DNA of 64,000 nucleotides, taken from an uncultured Pelagibacteraceae bacterium (GTDB lineage: Bacteria; Pseudomonadota; Alphaproteobacteria; Pelagibacterales; Pelagibacteraceae). Positions 50,795-59,116 of this stretch are shown piece by piece. The DNA is taken from assembly GCA_902617025.1 (NCBI GenBank), contig CACMVB010000004.1, positions 1 to 64,000 of the forward strand, given 5' to 3'. Under the pieces are notes generated by a model. That model worked only from the letters and a program-made list of their open reading frames with translations, made no database searches and was not told the DNA's origin. The translations under genes were made by a program, and so were the position numbers. Position 1 is the first letter of the stretch; every line of letters starts with the position of its first letter.

Positions 50795-52036
50795 ATGAAT
50801 AAAATAGCAAAACTATTTGTTACATTTATTTCAGCAATAACTTTAGCACTTGTATCTTTCACTTCTTCTTTTGCAAAAGTAGAAGGTGAGTACATTGTGT
50901 TAGGTTCTGCAATATCTCTTACAGGTAAATACTCTTCAAATGGAGTTCATACTCAAAATGGTTATAACATGGCCGTTGAAAGAATTAACAAAATGGGTGG
51001 AGTAGAAGTACAAGGTAAGAAATATAAGTTTGAGATCATTTACTATGATGATGAGTCAAACCCAAAAAGAGCCGCTCAGTTAGCTGAAAGACTAATTAAA
51101 CAAGATGGCGTTCATTACATGCTTGGACCATACAGTTCAGGTTTAACGAAAGCCATTGCACCAGTAACCGAGAAATATAAAATTCCTATGGTTGAAGCGA
51201 ATGGTGCATCTAGATCTTTATTTACTAAAGGATATAAATATTTGTTCGCGGTGTTATCACCAGCTAACCAATACCTTGAAGTAGCTATCGATTTAGCGGT
51301 AGAAAAAAACGGTGGTAAAGGAGTAAAAATTGCTCAAGCATTTGAACAAGATGCTTTCTCACAAGACGTGAGACTTGGTATTTTAGATGCAGCAAAAAGA
51401 ACTGGATCTGAGATCATCATCGATGACAAACTACCAAAAGAACTTAACGATATGGCAGCTACATTGGCTAAAGTAAAAGCTGTTAAGCCAGATGTACTTG
51501 TTGTATCAGGTCACACAAAAGGTGCATTAACTGCAATCAGACAAATTTCTGAAATGAAAGTTGATGTTCCTATGTTAGCGATGACACACTGTGATGCTGC
51601 AAAACTTTCTAAACAACATGGAAAGAAATCAGAATTCGCATTGTGTGCTTCTCAGTGGCACAAAAATTTATCTTACAAAGATAAATTCTTTGGCTCTGGT
51701 AAGAAATACGCTAAGGACTTCCAAAAAGAATTTGGATATGACCCGCCATATCAATCAGCAGAGTCTTCTGCAGCATTGTTAGTATTTAAAGATGCATTCG
51801 AAAGAGCTAATTCTTTTGATAGAGATGCAGTTAGAGATGCGCTAGTTGATACAGAAATGCAAACTTTCTATGGAAACATTAAATTTGGACCTGGTGGCCA
51901 AAACGTTGCTAAGCCAATGATCTTGTTCCAAGTAAGATGTAAAGGCGATGATTGTGAGAATAGAGTAGTAGCTCCTACAAAATGGGCTTCTGATAAGTTC
52001 TATCATCCAATCCCGAAATGGTCTGAAAGAAGCTAA
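50795..52036 (+). CDS. livK: Periplasmic binding protein of a branched-chain-type amino acid ABC transporter
   Basis: The 413-residue protein has a signal peptide (cleaved near TSSFA) and a type 1 periplasmic fold of the Peripla_BP_6 family: IVLGSAISLTGKYSSNGVHTQNGYNMAVERINKMGGV, then YYDDESNPKRAAQLAERLI and MLGPYSSGLTKAIAPVTEKY. It captures amino acids, amides or short-chain acids for the LivHMGF system; the specific ligand is not readable. Its codon choice is less A/T-extreme than its neighbours, consistent with very high expression, as is known for SAR11 binding proteins. A strong terminator follows. Confidence 0.9.
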   Translation: MNKIAKLFVTFISAITLALVSFTSSFAKVEGEYIVLGSAISLTGKYSSNGVHTQNGYNMAVERINKMGGVEVQGKKYKFEIIYYDDESNPKRAAQLAERLIKQDGVHYMLGPYSSGLTKAIAPVTEKYKIPMVEANGASRSLFTKGYKYLFAVLSPANQYLEVAIDLAVEKNGGKGVKIAQAFEQDAFSQDVRLGILDAAKRTGSEIIIDDKLPKELNDMAATLAKVKAVKPDVLVVSGHTKGALTAIRQISEMKVDVPMLAMTHCDAAKLSKQHGKKSEFALCASQWHKNLSYKDKFFGSGKKYAKDFQKEFGYDPPYQSAESSAALLVFKDAFERANSFDRDAVRDALVDTEMQTFYGNIKFGPGGQNVAKPMILFQVRCKGDDCENRVVAPTKWASDKFYHPIPKWSERS

Positions 52037-52054
52037 TAACTTCTGAATAATTTG

Positions 52055-52087
52055 AAAAGCCCCTAGTTTTCTAGGGGCTTTTCTTTT
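52055..52087 (+). terminator. Strong hairpin terminator between binding protein and permease
   Basis: AAAAGCCCCTAG (52055-52066), loop TTTT, CTAGGGGCTTTT (52071-52082) give a perfect 12-pair stem ending in a T-rich run. It lies inside the operon, 18 bases before livH. Partial termination would make far more binding protein than permease. Confidence 0.9.
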
Positions 52088-52104
52088 ATAAGTTTTGAAA
52101 TTTT

Positions 52105-52998
52105 ATGGACTTTCTTATTTTTAAAGCTCCAATGTTAATGGTCCAGGCTTCACTGGACGGGATTCTTTTAGGCATATTATTTGCGTTGATTGCATACGGC
52201 ATGGCACTTCAATGGGGTGTAATGAACATAATTAATATCGCACAAGGTGATTTAGTAATTCTCGGAGGTTACATCGCATACACTATTTACCTTTGGGGGA
52301 TCCATCCTGCTTGGGGAGTTATTATATCTCCAATTATAATGTTTTTTGTCGGGTGGGCACTCTATAAGTTAGTAATCAATAAAGTAGTGGATAGAGACTT
52401 ATTTATTTCAATTTTAGCAACTTTTGGTATCGCTATTGTATTCCAACAATTAATGAATTTTATTTTCGGTGCAGACGTGGTCGTGGCACAGTCTGAATAT
52501 GGAACAACAATGTTATTTGATAATTCAGTAACCCTACCAAATTCAAAAATATTCTCTGCTTTTATAAGTGTTTTATATGCAATAGCTCTAGTTATTTACA
52601 TGAGGAAATCTAAACTTGGACGGGCTATTAGAGCAACAGCACAAAATGCTAGGGCTGCAAAAATTTTAGGCGTAGATACAGAAAAAGTTTATGCTGCAAC
52701 TTTTGGAATTAATGCAGCGTTATGTGGAATCGCAGGAGCTTTGATTTCAATAACTCTTACACTTCATCCTTATGTAGGGCTTCCGTATACAGTTAGATCT
52801 TTCATGATAGTAATTGTTGCAGGTCTTGGAAACTTACCTGCAGTAGCAGTTTCAGGGATGGGGCTAGGTCTTTTTGAGGAATTTGCTGATTATATTTTAG
52901 GAACAGAATTTAGAATTGGAGCAGTATTTTTACTGCTAGTCTTAATATTAGTTTACAGAAGATTTAAACTTTCAAAAAAAAGGGAGTATTTGAAATAA
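52105..52998 (+). CDS. livH: LivH-type ABC permease
   Basis: The 297-residue membrane protein has about eight spans and the family blocks GILFALIAYGMALQWGVMNIINIAQGD, YIAYTI, GRAIRATAQNARAAKILGVDTEKVYAATFGI and VIVAGLGNLPAVAVSGMGLGL. It pairs with LivM to form the channel. LivM starts immediately after its stop, so they are made together. Confidence 0.92.
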   Translation: MDFLIFKAPMLMVQASLDGILLGILFALIAYGMALQWGVMNIINIAQGDLVILGGYIAYTIYLWGIHPAWGVIISPIIMFFVGWALYKLVINKVVDRDLFISILATFGIAIVFQQLMNFIFGADVVVAQSEYGTTMLFDNSVTLPNSKIFSAFISVLYAIALVIYMRKSKLGRAIRATAQNARAAKILGVDTEKVYAATFGINAALCGIAGALISITLTLHPYVGLPYTVRSFMIVIVAGLGNLPAVAVSGMGLGLFEEFADYILGTEFRIGAVFLLLVLILVYRRFKLSKKREYLK

Positions 52999-54063
52999 AT
53001 GGAAAAAGTAAAACAGAAAGATTTAATATTATACTCTGGCTTAATTATTTTAGGTTTGGCGGCACCTTATTTGTTTTCTGCTTTTAAAGTTCAGCTTACA
53101 TATCTTTGTGTCTTGATAGTTCTAGCAATGACATGGAATTTACAAGGTGGAGAAATGGGCTACAATACTTTTGGAAACATTCTTTTCTATGGTCTTGGAA
53201 TGTATTTAACTGCCTCGGTTCAGGTGGGTATGTTTTTCCCATTAGCTGAATGGACAGAAAGCGGTGGAGAAAAAACGTTTGTACATACTACAGCGCAATA
53301 TTTTCAAGGAATAGGTGTCGGATTATTAGTTTCAGCCATTGTACCCGCTATTATCGCCGGTGCTATAGGTTACGCTATTTTAGGTTTAAGAGGCCACTAC
53401 TTTGCTATTTGTACTTTGGGTTTAGGGATCGCTGCAGGTGAGATAGCAGGAGGGATAGAAATTATTGGAGCTGGCCAAGGTTTCACTACACCACCTTTTC
53501 CTGCGGAAATAGTTGATACTGAAGCTAGAGGAAAGTTTTTCTACTTTTTAAGTTTCGCATTATTAGTGGGAACATTTATTTTTGTTAAATACATTTACGG
53601 TTCCAGATTTAGATTAATTTTAAATGCAATAAGAGACAATGAAGATAAAGCGGAAGCTATGGGTATTCAAACTATGAAATATAAAATCGTAGGTTGGATG
53701 TGTTCAGCGTTTTTCTGTGGTCTTGCAGGCGGAATAATGGGTGGATTAATTGGGTACATAGACTCTACTGATGTTGCTTTTGATGGAAGAGAGATGGGAG
53801 TATTCATGGTTCTTATGGCAATTCTTGGTGGAAAAGGAACTTTATGGGGCCCGGTAATTGGAGCAACGTTATTTCATTTCTTCAAAGAAGGTCTTTGGAC
53901 ATTAATATTAGGCTGGCAGTATGTTGCGTTAGGAGTTTTAATCGTTGTTATCGTAGTGTATTTCCCAGAAGGATTAATGGGTTGGTTGCGTGAAAAATAC
54001 CCTGAAAGATTTGGTGAAGTGATAGATGAAAAAGATCGGAAAGCACAGGTAGAATTAAAATGA
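52999..54063 (+). CDS. livM: LivM-type ABC permease
   Basis: The 354-residue protein has about ten membrane spans and the LivM blocks WNLQGGEMGYNTFGNILFYGLGMY, LGLRGHYFAICTLGLGIAAGEI, RLILNAIRDNEDKAEAMGIQT and MAILGGKGTLWGPVIGA. The C-terminal tail is charged and cytoplasmic (REKYPERFGEVIDEKDRK). The end overlaps livG (ATGA). Confidence 0.92.
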   Translation: MEKVKQKDLILYSGLIILGLAAPYLFSAFKVQLTYLCVLIVLAMTWNLQGGEMGYNTFGNILFYGLGMYLTASVQVGMFFPLAEWTESGGEKTFVHTTAQYFQGIGVGLLVSAIVPAIIAGAIGYAILGLRGHYFAICTLGLGIAAGEIAGGIEIIGAGQGFTTPPFPAEIVDTEARGKFFYFLSFALLVGTFIFVKYIYGSRFRLILNAIRDNEDKAEAMGIQTMKYKIVGWMCSAFFCGLAGGIMGGLIGYIDSTDVAFDGREMGVFMVLMAILGGKGTLWGPVIGATLFHFFKEGLWTLILGWQYVALGVLIVVIVVYFPEGLMGWLREKYPERFGEVIDEKDRKAQVELK

Positions 54064-54794
54064 GTATTTTACAAGTTAAAAATGTGAGTAAATCTTTTGG
54101 CGGTGTTCAAGCAAACGTAGATATTTCTGTTTCGGTAGAACAGGGATCTATAGTTGGTTTAATTGGCCCCAATGGTTCAGGTAAAACTACTTTATTTAAT
54201 TCTATTGTTGGAACTCATCCGATTGATAAAGGATCAATTGTTTTTGATAATACAGAAGTTTCCGAAATGCCTGTGCCAGCAGTCGCTAAACTTGGATTGT
54301 TAAGAACCTTTCAACAAACAAGAATTTATTCAAAACTTAATTGTGTAGAGAATATGCTAATAAGTCATAAAGCTAGTGATTCTGGATTTATTTTTGCAAA
54401 AGTACCTACTGAACTTACTGAGAAAGCTGAAAATATTTTAAACTTTGTGGGTCTTTATCAAAAAAGAAATTTGAGAGCAGGTGATTTATCATTTGGGCAA
54501 CAAAAATTACTTGAATTAGCAATGGCTCTGATGAATGAGCCTAAAATGCTTTTATTAGACGAGCCTACAGCTGGAATTAATCCAACTTTAATAAATGGAA
54601 TTATAGATAGATTAATTAAAATAAATAAAGATTATGGAATTACTTTATTAGTAATAGAGCATAATATGAAAGTAATTATGAGTTTAGCACAAAAAATTTT
54701 CTGTTTAGCGCACGGTAAAATGCTAGCAGAAGGTTCACCAGATCAAATTAAGAATGATAAGCGAGTAGTGGACGCTTATTTAGGAGCGCAATAA
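54060..54794 (+). CDS. livG: LivG-type ABC ATPase
   Basis: The 244-residue ATPase has Walker A GPNGSGKTT at about residues 34-42, Q-loop FQQTRIY, the signature LSFGQQKLLELAMALM, Walker B MLLLDEPTAGINP, and the switch His in VIEHNMKVI. GxNPT after Walker B and the C-terminal DAYLG are usual in LivG. The start overlaps livM and the stop overlaps livF. Confidence 0.94.
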   Translation: MSILQVKNVSKSFGGVQANVDISVSVEQGSIVGLIGPNGSGKTTLFNSIVGTHPIDKGSIVFDNTEVSEMPVPAVAKLGLLRTFQQTRIYSKLNCVENMLISHKASDSGFIFAKVPTELTEKAENILNFVGLYQKRNLRAGDLSFGQQKLLELAMALMNEPKMLLLDEPTAGINPTLINGIIDRLIKINKDYGITLLVIEHNMKVIMSLAQKIFCLAHGKMLAEGSPDQIKNDKRVVDAYLGAQ

Positions 54795-55579
54795 TGGTAA
54801 ATCAATACGATGTTTTAGGTAAAGCACCTGGTTTAGAAGATTTGAATAGATTGTCTCCTAACGATGTTCATCTAACCATAAGAGGTTTAAATGCTGGCTA
54901 TGGAAAAATGGAGATACTTCATAATTTTGATTTAACAGTCAGTAAAGCTCAATCTTTATGTTTAATAGGTCCTAACGGAGCAGGAAAATCTACAATACTT
55001 CACTCCATATATGGATTTACAAATATATTTGATGGGAAAATTGAATTAGAAGGAAATGAAATTACGACTTTAACTCCTGCTCAGAAACTTAGTAAAGTGG
55101 GCATAGCTTATATCTTACAAGATAACTCAGTATTTCCTGACATGACAGTTGAGGAAAATCTTTTAATGGGTGGATATATTAAAGATAAACAGGACGAAGC
55201 TTATGAGGAAGCTGAGAGAATTTTTCAGAAATATGAAAGATTAAGAAATAGAAGAAATCAACCTGCAAAAGTTTTATCAGGTGGTGAGAGAAGATTATTA
55301 GAAATTTCAAGAGCATTAGTTATGAAGCCATCAGTTTTATTAGTAGATGAACCATCAATTGGTTTGGAACCAAAATATATAAATATGGTTTTTGAAATTT
55401 TAGAAGATCTTCAAAAAGCAGAGAAGAAAACAATAATACTTGTAGAACAAAACGCAAAAAAAGGATTAGAGTTTGCAGATATAGGTTACGTTTTAGTTTC
55501 TGGTCAAACAGCTATTGCAGGCAAAGGGGATGATCTTTTAAAAAATCCGGACGTAGGAAGATTATTCCTTGGTGGATGA
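54794..55579 (+). CDS. livF: LivF-type ABC ATPase
   Basis: The 261-residue ATPase has Walker A GPNGAGKST, Q-loop LQDNSVFPDMTVEENLLMG, signature LSGGERRLLEISRALV, Walker B VLLVDEPSIGLEP and switch His replaced by Gln in LVEQNAKKG, as is usual for LivF. An N-terminal 25-residue extension (MVNQYDVLGKAPGLEDLNRL) precedes the ATPase core. The end overlaps azlC by four bases. Confidence 0.94.
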   Translation: MVNQYDVLGKAPGLEDLNRLSPNDVHLTIRGLNAGYGKMEILHNFDLTVSKAQSLCLIGPNGAGKSTILHSIYGFTNIFDGKIELEGNEITTLTPAQKLSKVGIAYILQDNSVFPDMTVEENLLMGGYIKDKQDEAYEEAERIFQKYERLRNRRNQPAKVLSGGERRLLEISRALVMKPSVLLVDEPSIGLEPKYINMVFEILEDLQKAEKKTIILVEQNAKKGLEFADIGYVLVSGQTAIAGKGDDLLKNPDVGRLFLGG

Positions 55580-56280
55580 TTAATTCACAAGCTTTCTTCA
55601 CAGGTTTAAAATCTTTAAAAGGTGCAAGAAGTCCAGCGTTACCTTTGGCGGCATGTTTTGTTGCTTTAGGAGCTTTACTTAAAGATGCTGGATTTAACAT
55701 TCAACAAAGTGCAGCCTCAAGTTTTTTTACATACGCATTGCCCGGACAATTAGTAATGGCAGAGTCATTATTATTAGGCACATCTATTGTAAATATTTTT
55801 TTAGCAGTTTGGTTAGTTAATTTTAGACTTTATCCAATGACAGTTTCCTTATTCCCTTTACTTGAGCATAAATCACAACCTAAGTGGAAATATTATTTAT
55901 CTTGTCATTTTCTTGCAGTTTCATCCTGGTTAATTGCTAAAGACTCTTATAAAAAAATTAATGCAAAATATCGAATAGATTTTTGGATAGGCATTGGTAC
56001 TGGAACTTGGTTAACCGCTGTACTAATGACAGTTATTGGGTATCTAGCAGCAGATCTTTTAAATAAAGAAATGTTAATTGGATTAGCAATTGTAAATCCA
56101 ATTTATTTTTTTTGTATGATGATAGGTGCTATGAAAAATATAGCTATATCAATTTCGGTAATTTTAGGAACAACTTTAGGACCAGTAATTTATTTATTTT
56201 CTACTGAGTGGTCATTATTATTTGCAGGATTAATAGCTGGGACTGTTGCTTATTTATTTGGAGAAAAAGATGGCAAGTAG
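55576..56280 (+). CDS. azlC: AzlC-family branched-chain amino acid exporter subunit
   Basis: The 234-residue protein has about seven spans and AzlC features: ARSPALPLAACFVALGALLKDAG, then SFFTYALPGQLVMAESLLLG and FRLYPMTVSLFPLL. In Bacillus, AzlC with AzlD exports branched-chain amino acids or analogues. Here it is translationally coupled to the uptake operon (ATGA with livF), an unexpected pairing of import and export. It also overlaps azlD. Confidence 0.87.
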   Translation: MINSQAFFTGLKSLKGARSPALPLAACFVALGALLKDAGFNIQQSAASSFFTYALPGQLVMAESLLLGTSIVNIFLAVWLVNFRLYPMTVSLFPLLEHKSQPKWKYYLSCHFLAVSSWLIAKDSYKKINAKYRIDFWIGIGTGTWLTAVLMTVIGYLAADLLNKEMLIGLAIVNPIYFFCMMIGAMKNIAISISVILGTTLGPVIYLFSTEWSLLFAGLIAGTVAYLFGEKDGK

Positions 56281-56596
56281 TCAACTTATAATTTTTGCAA
56301 TTATAGCAACTTCAATTGCTACATATATATCTAGATTGATGGGAGCACTTACCTCAGAAAAAGTTAGTGTGAAATCAAAAATATTTAAATGGTTTAACTG
56401 TGTTGCTTTCTCAACTTTAGCAGCATTACTTGGAAGAATGATAATATTTCCTGCTGGAGTTTTAGCTGAGTCCGAGCTTACAATTAGACTAATAGTATTC
56501 TTTACTTGTATTGCTATATTTGTAATATCTAAAAAAAATTTAGTGATCCCTACTATTGCTTCAGCAATTTTACTAAGTTTTTTGACTAACATTTGA
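56270..56596 (+). CDS. azlD: AzlD-family exporter subunit
   Basis: The 108-residue partner of AzlC has four spans: MASSQLIIFAIIATSIATYI, FKWFNCVAFSTLAALLGRM and two more, the size and pattern of AzlD. I chose the ATG at 56270, 11 bases before the azlC stop, because upstream residues (MLIYLEKK) have no family counterpart. It ends the liv-azl operon; a tiny ORF and glaH follow. Confidence 0.85.
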   Translation: MASSQLIIFAIIATSIATYISRLMGALTSEKVSVKSKIFKWFNCVAFSTLAALLGRMIIFPAGVLAESELTIRLIVFFTCIAIFVISKKNLVIPTIASAILLSFLTNI

Positions 56597-56614
56597 TTTG
56601 TGGTAAAATTAAAA

Positions 56615-56671
56615 ATGGAACCAATATTAGCAATTTTTATTGTTTTATGGATCATGGGCACTATTAATTAA
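56615..56671 (+). CDS. Tiny membrane peptide, 18 residues, abutting glaH
   Basis: The ORF encodes MEPILAIFIVLWIMGTIN, one hydrophobic helix with an acidic start. Its TAA is immediately followed by the glaH ATG (no spacer), an arrangement seen with translationally coupled genes. There is no clear Shine-Dalgarno before it. It resembles the 16-18 residue peptides at 16287 and 16437 in length and in ending with an IN or AG dipeptide. Function unknown. Confidence 0.45.
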   Translation: MEPILAIFIVLWIMGTIN

Positions 56672-57568
56672 ATGAGTTTTTCGATTTCAGATCATAATAA
56701 TTCTAAAAGAGTTCGTGTAATTAAGTTAAATGAAAGCGACCTTGATAGATTGATTTTTCCTTTTAAAAAACATTCAATTTTATCTTTAGAATATAAACCA
56801 TTTTCTAGATTTAGTTTGGCAAAAAGCTTAGATGAGGTATTTCAAAATAAACTAAGTAAAATTTTAAGTGAAATTCTTAATGATCGAAAAACTGGGACTG
56901 CCATCGTTGAGCCTGATATTAAAAATAAAAAATTTGATAAAGATTTTTTAGTCAAGCTTTCCACAGGTCTTGCTTATCTAATTGGCAATCCTAACTTTGA
57001 CTCTATGACAGGTAAATACTATGCAAGATTCCATGTAAAACACCAAGACAGCAGCGACTCTTATTTAAGGAAGGCCTACACAAATTTAGATCTTCATACG
57101 GATGGAACATATGTAAAAGAGAAAACTGATTGGATTATAATGACAAAAATGGAAGAACAGAATGTCGGTGGAGGAGAAAGTGTAATTTTACATTTAGATG
57201 ATTGGGAACACTTGGAAGATTTAAGCAATGATCCTGTGGGTCAAGAAGATTTTGTATGGGGATCGCCAAAAAGTAAGAATGTTAGTTATAAAGTTGAACA
57301 TCCTGTATTTTCAAAAGATAAAAATGGCAAGCCAATTATTTCCTATATTGATCAATTTCCTGAACCAAAAAATATGAAACAAGGTTTATTTTTACAAAAA
57401 TTATCAGATTCCCTCGAACAAAGTAAAAATAAAATAAGCTTCCCTTTGCCTGTTGGATCTACAATTTTCTCTAACAATTATTTTTGGTTGCACGGTAGAA
57501 AAGCTTTTAAAGAGCATTCTGGGTTATCTAGAGAATTATTGAGAATTCGAGGAACATTTTTCAACTAA
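56672..57568 (+). CDS. glaH: Glutarate 2-hydroxylase (CsiD/GlaH family Fe/2-oxoglutarate oxygenase)
   Basis: GlaH hydroxylates glutarate to L-2-hydroxyglutarate using 2-oxoglutarate and O2, in lysine/cadaverine/5-aminovalerate breakdown. The 298-residue protein closely follows the CsiD pattern: YARFHVKHQDSSDSYLRKAY, the Fe ligands His and Asp in LDLHTDGTYV, MEEQNVGGGESVILHLDDWE, YIDQFPEPKN, and the distal His in NYFWLHGRKAF with the 2-oxoglutarate Arg in LSRELLRIRG. It is followed by tctCBA with its own promoter. An uptake system for glutarate or a related diacid is a natural inference. Confidence 0.9.
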   Translation: MSFSISDHNNSKRVRVIKLNESDLDRLIFPFKKHSILSLEYKPFSRFSLAKSLDEVFQNKLSKILSEILNDRKTGTAIVEPDIKNKKFDKDFLVKLSTGLAYLIGNPNFDSMTGKYYARFHVKHQDSSDSYLRKAYTNLDLHTDGTYVKEKTDWIIMTKMEEQNVGGGESVILHLDDWEHLEDLSNDPVGQEDFVWGSPKSKNVSYKVEHPVFSKDKNGKPIISYIDQFPEPKNMKQGLFLQKLSDSLEQSKNKISFPLPVGSTIFSNNYFWLHGRKAFKEHSGLSRELLRIRGTFFN

Positions 57569-57575
57569 TACATAG

Positions 57576-57604
57576 TTGACTCTAGATAAGATATTTATTT
57601 TAAT
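57576..57604 (+). promoter_or_regulatory. Candidate promoter for tctCBA
   Basis: TTGACT (57576-57581) and TTTAAT (57599-57604) are 17 bases apart, in the 66-base gap between glaH and tctC. The ribosome binding site AGGGGG precedes the tctC ATG. Confidence 0.5.
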
Positions 57605-57634
57605 AAGTATAATTAATAAACACAGGGGGAAAAA

Positions 57635-58627
57635 ATGTTCAATAAGTTCAAAAAACTTATCAGCCTAGTTTTCGCAACTGTTCTTTTAACTTCAGTTTCA
57701 AACACATCTTTCGCTGCTGACAAATTACACTTTGTAATTGGTGGTGGTGCTGGTGGTGGTTGGGATGGAACTGCTAGAGGAACTGGTGAAGCTTTAACTA
57801 AAGCTGGTTTTTTAAATAGTGCATCATTTGAAAATATGTCAGGTGGTGGTGGAGGAAAAGCTTTATCTTACATGATAAATACAAAACCTTCAGATACAAT
57901 TTTAGTTCAATCTACTCCATTAGTTCTAAGATCAATAACTAGACACTCTGGTTATGTTGACAAGAAAAATGCAGCTAAGGTCACATCTTATAAAGATGTA
58001 GTGCCAATAGCTGGTGTAATCGGTGATTATGGTGCAATCGTTGCTGCAAAAAATTCACCATACAATTCTTGGAAAGATGTAGTTGCTGCTTATAAAGCAA
58101 ATCCAAAATCAGTAAAAATGGCTGGTGGATCTGTAAGAGGAAGCATGGACCATTTAATTGGTGCATTAGCATTTAAAGAAGCTGGCGCTAATCCAAATGA
58201 TGTTGTTTACATTCCTTACGATGCAGGTGGAAAAGCATTAGCTGGACTTTTATCAGGTGAAACTCAGATTCTTTCAACTGGTTTGGGAGAAGTAATGGGT
58301 GCTAGAGATCAAGTTAAAATTCTTGGTATTACAGCTCCAAAAAGAGTTGCTGATGCTCCAGATGTTCCTACTTTAAAAGAACAAGGCACTAATGCAATCT
58401 TCGTAAATTGGAGAGGTTTTTTTGGCCCTCCAGGTATGAGTGATGGTGAGAGAAAGAAAATTGCAAAAATGTTGGGCGATGTTCAAAAAACACCTGAATG
58501 GGAAGCAGTCAGAAAAAGAAATGCTTGGGTAAATATTTATAACCCAGATAAAAAATTCGTTAAATTTTTAGAAAAACAAACAGTCGAGATGACTGGGTTG
58601 TTAAAAAATTTAGGCGTAATTAAATAA
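57635..58627 (+). CDS. tctC: Tripartite tricarboxylate transporter binding protein (TctC/Bug family)
   Basis: The 330-residue periplasmic protein has a signal peptide (cleaved near SFAAD, residue 28) and the Bug fold: FVIGGGAGGGWDGTARGTGEAL for carboxylate binding, then DVVPIAGVIGDYGAIVAAKNSPY and PYDAGGKALAGLLSGETQILSTG. Members bind di- and tricarboxylates. Its place after glaH suggests glutarate or a similar diacid as ligand. The glycine-rich entry loop is unusually long. Confidence 0.9.
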   Translation: MFNKFKKLISLVFATVLLTSVSNTSFAADKLHFVIGGGAGGGWDGTARGTGEALTKAGFLNSASFENMSGGGGGKALSYMINTKPSDTILVQSTPLVLRSITRHSGYVDKKNAAKVTSYKDVVPIAGVIGDYGAIVAAKNSPYNSWKDVVAAYKANPKSVKMAGGSVRGSMDHLIGALAFKEAGANPNDVVYIPYDAGGKALAGLLSGETQILSTGLGEVMGARDQVKILGITAPKRVADAPDVPTLKEQGTNAIFVNWRGFFGPPGMSDGERKKIAKMLGDVQKTPEWEAVRKRNAWVNIYNPDKKFVKFLEKQTVEMTGLLKNLGVIK

Positions 58628-58645
58628 ATACTTAAGGAAAGAGCA

Positions 58646-59116
58646 GTGAAAATAAGTCCTTCAAAGATTATTTCACTGCTCTTTTTTATTTTTTCTGGTT
58701 TTTATCTTTATACAGCGCATCAGATTCAAGTTTTTACTTTTGATGAGAATGCTGCATTCAACGCAAAAACGTTTCCAATTTATTTGGGCTATGCAGGCTT
58801 AATATTTTCTGCCCTTTATCTTATTTTACCAGAAACAAGACATTCAAATGTAGATTTAAAAGTTTTAGATTATAAAAAAACTATCACATTGGTTGTACTT
58901 ATGGTTTTGTATGGATTAACAATTTTAAGAGTAGGGTATTTTTTATCAACTTCTATATTTTTAGTTTTATCTTACATTGTTTTAGGTGAGAGAAAATGGT
59001 TATGGATATTTCTTCTATCATTTCCTTTTGTAGCAATATTTATGTATCTCCTTCATGGACTATTAAATATTTATCTTCGTGATCCATTTTTACAATTCAT
59101 TGGAGTTATGGGATGA
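58646..59116 (+). CDS. tctB: Tripartite tricarboxylate transporter small membrane subunit TctB
   Basis: The 156-residue protein has four membrane spans and a periplasmic loop after the first, as in TctB. FDENAAFNAKTFPIYLGYAGLIFSALYLI matches the conserved FPxxxG region. It begins with GTG at 58646, 18 bases after tctC, preceded by AAGGAAAGAG. The end overlaps tctA (ATGA). Confidence 0.85.
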   Translation: MKISPSKIISLLFFIFSGFYLYTAHQIQVFTFDENAAFNAKTFPIYLGYAGLIFSALYLILPETRHSNVDLKVLDYKKTITLVVLMVLYGLTILRVGYFLSTSIFLVLSYIVLGERKWLWIFLLSFPFVAIFMYLLHGLLNIYLRDPFLQFIGVMG

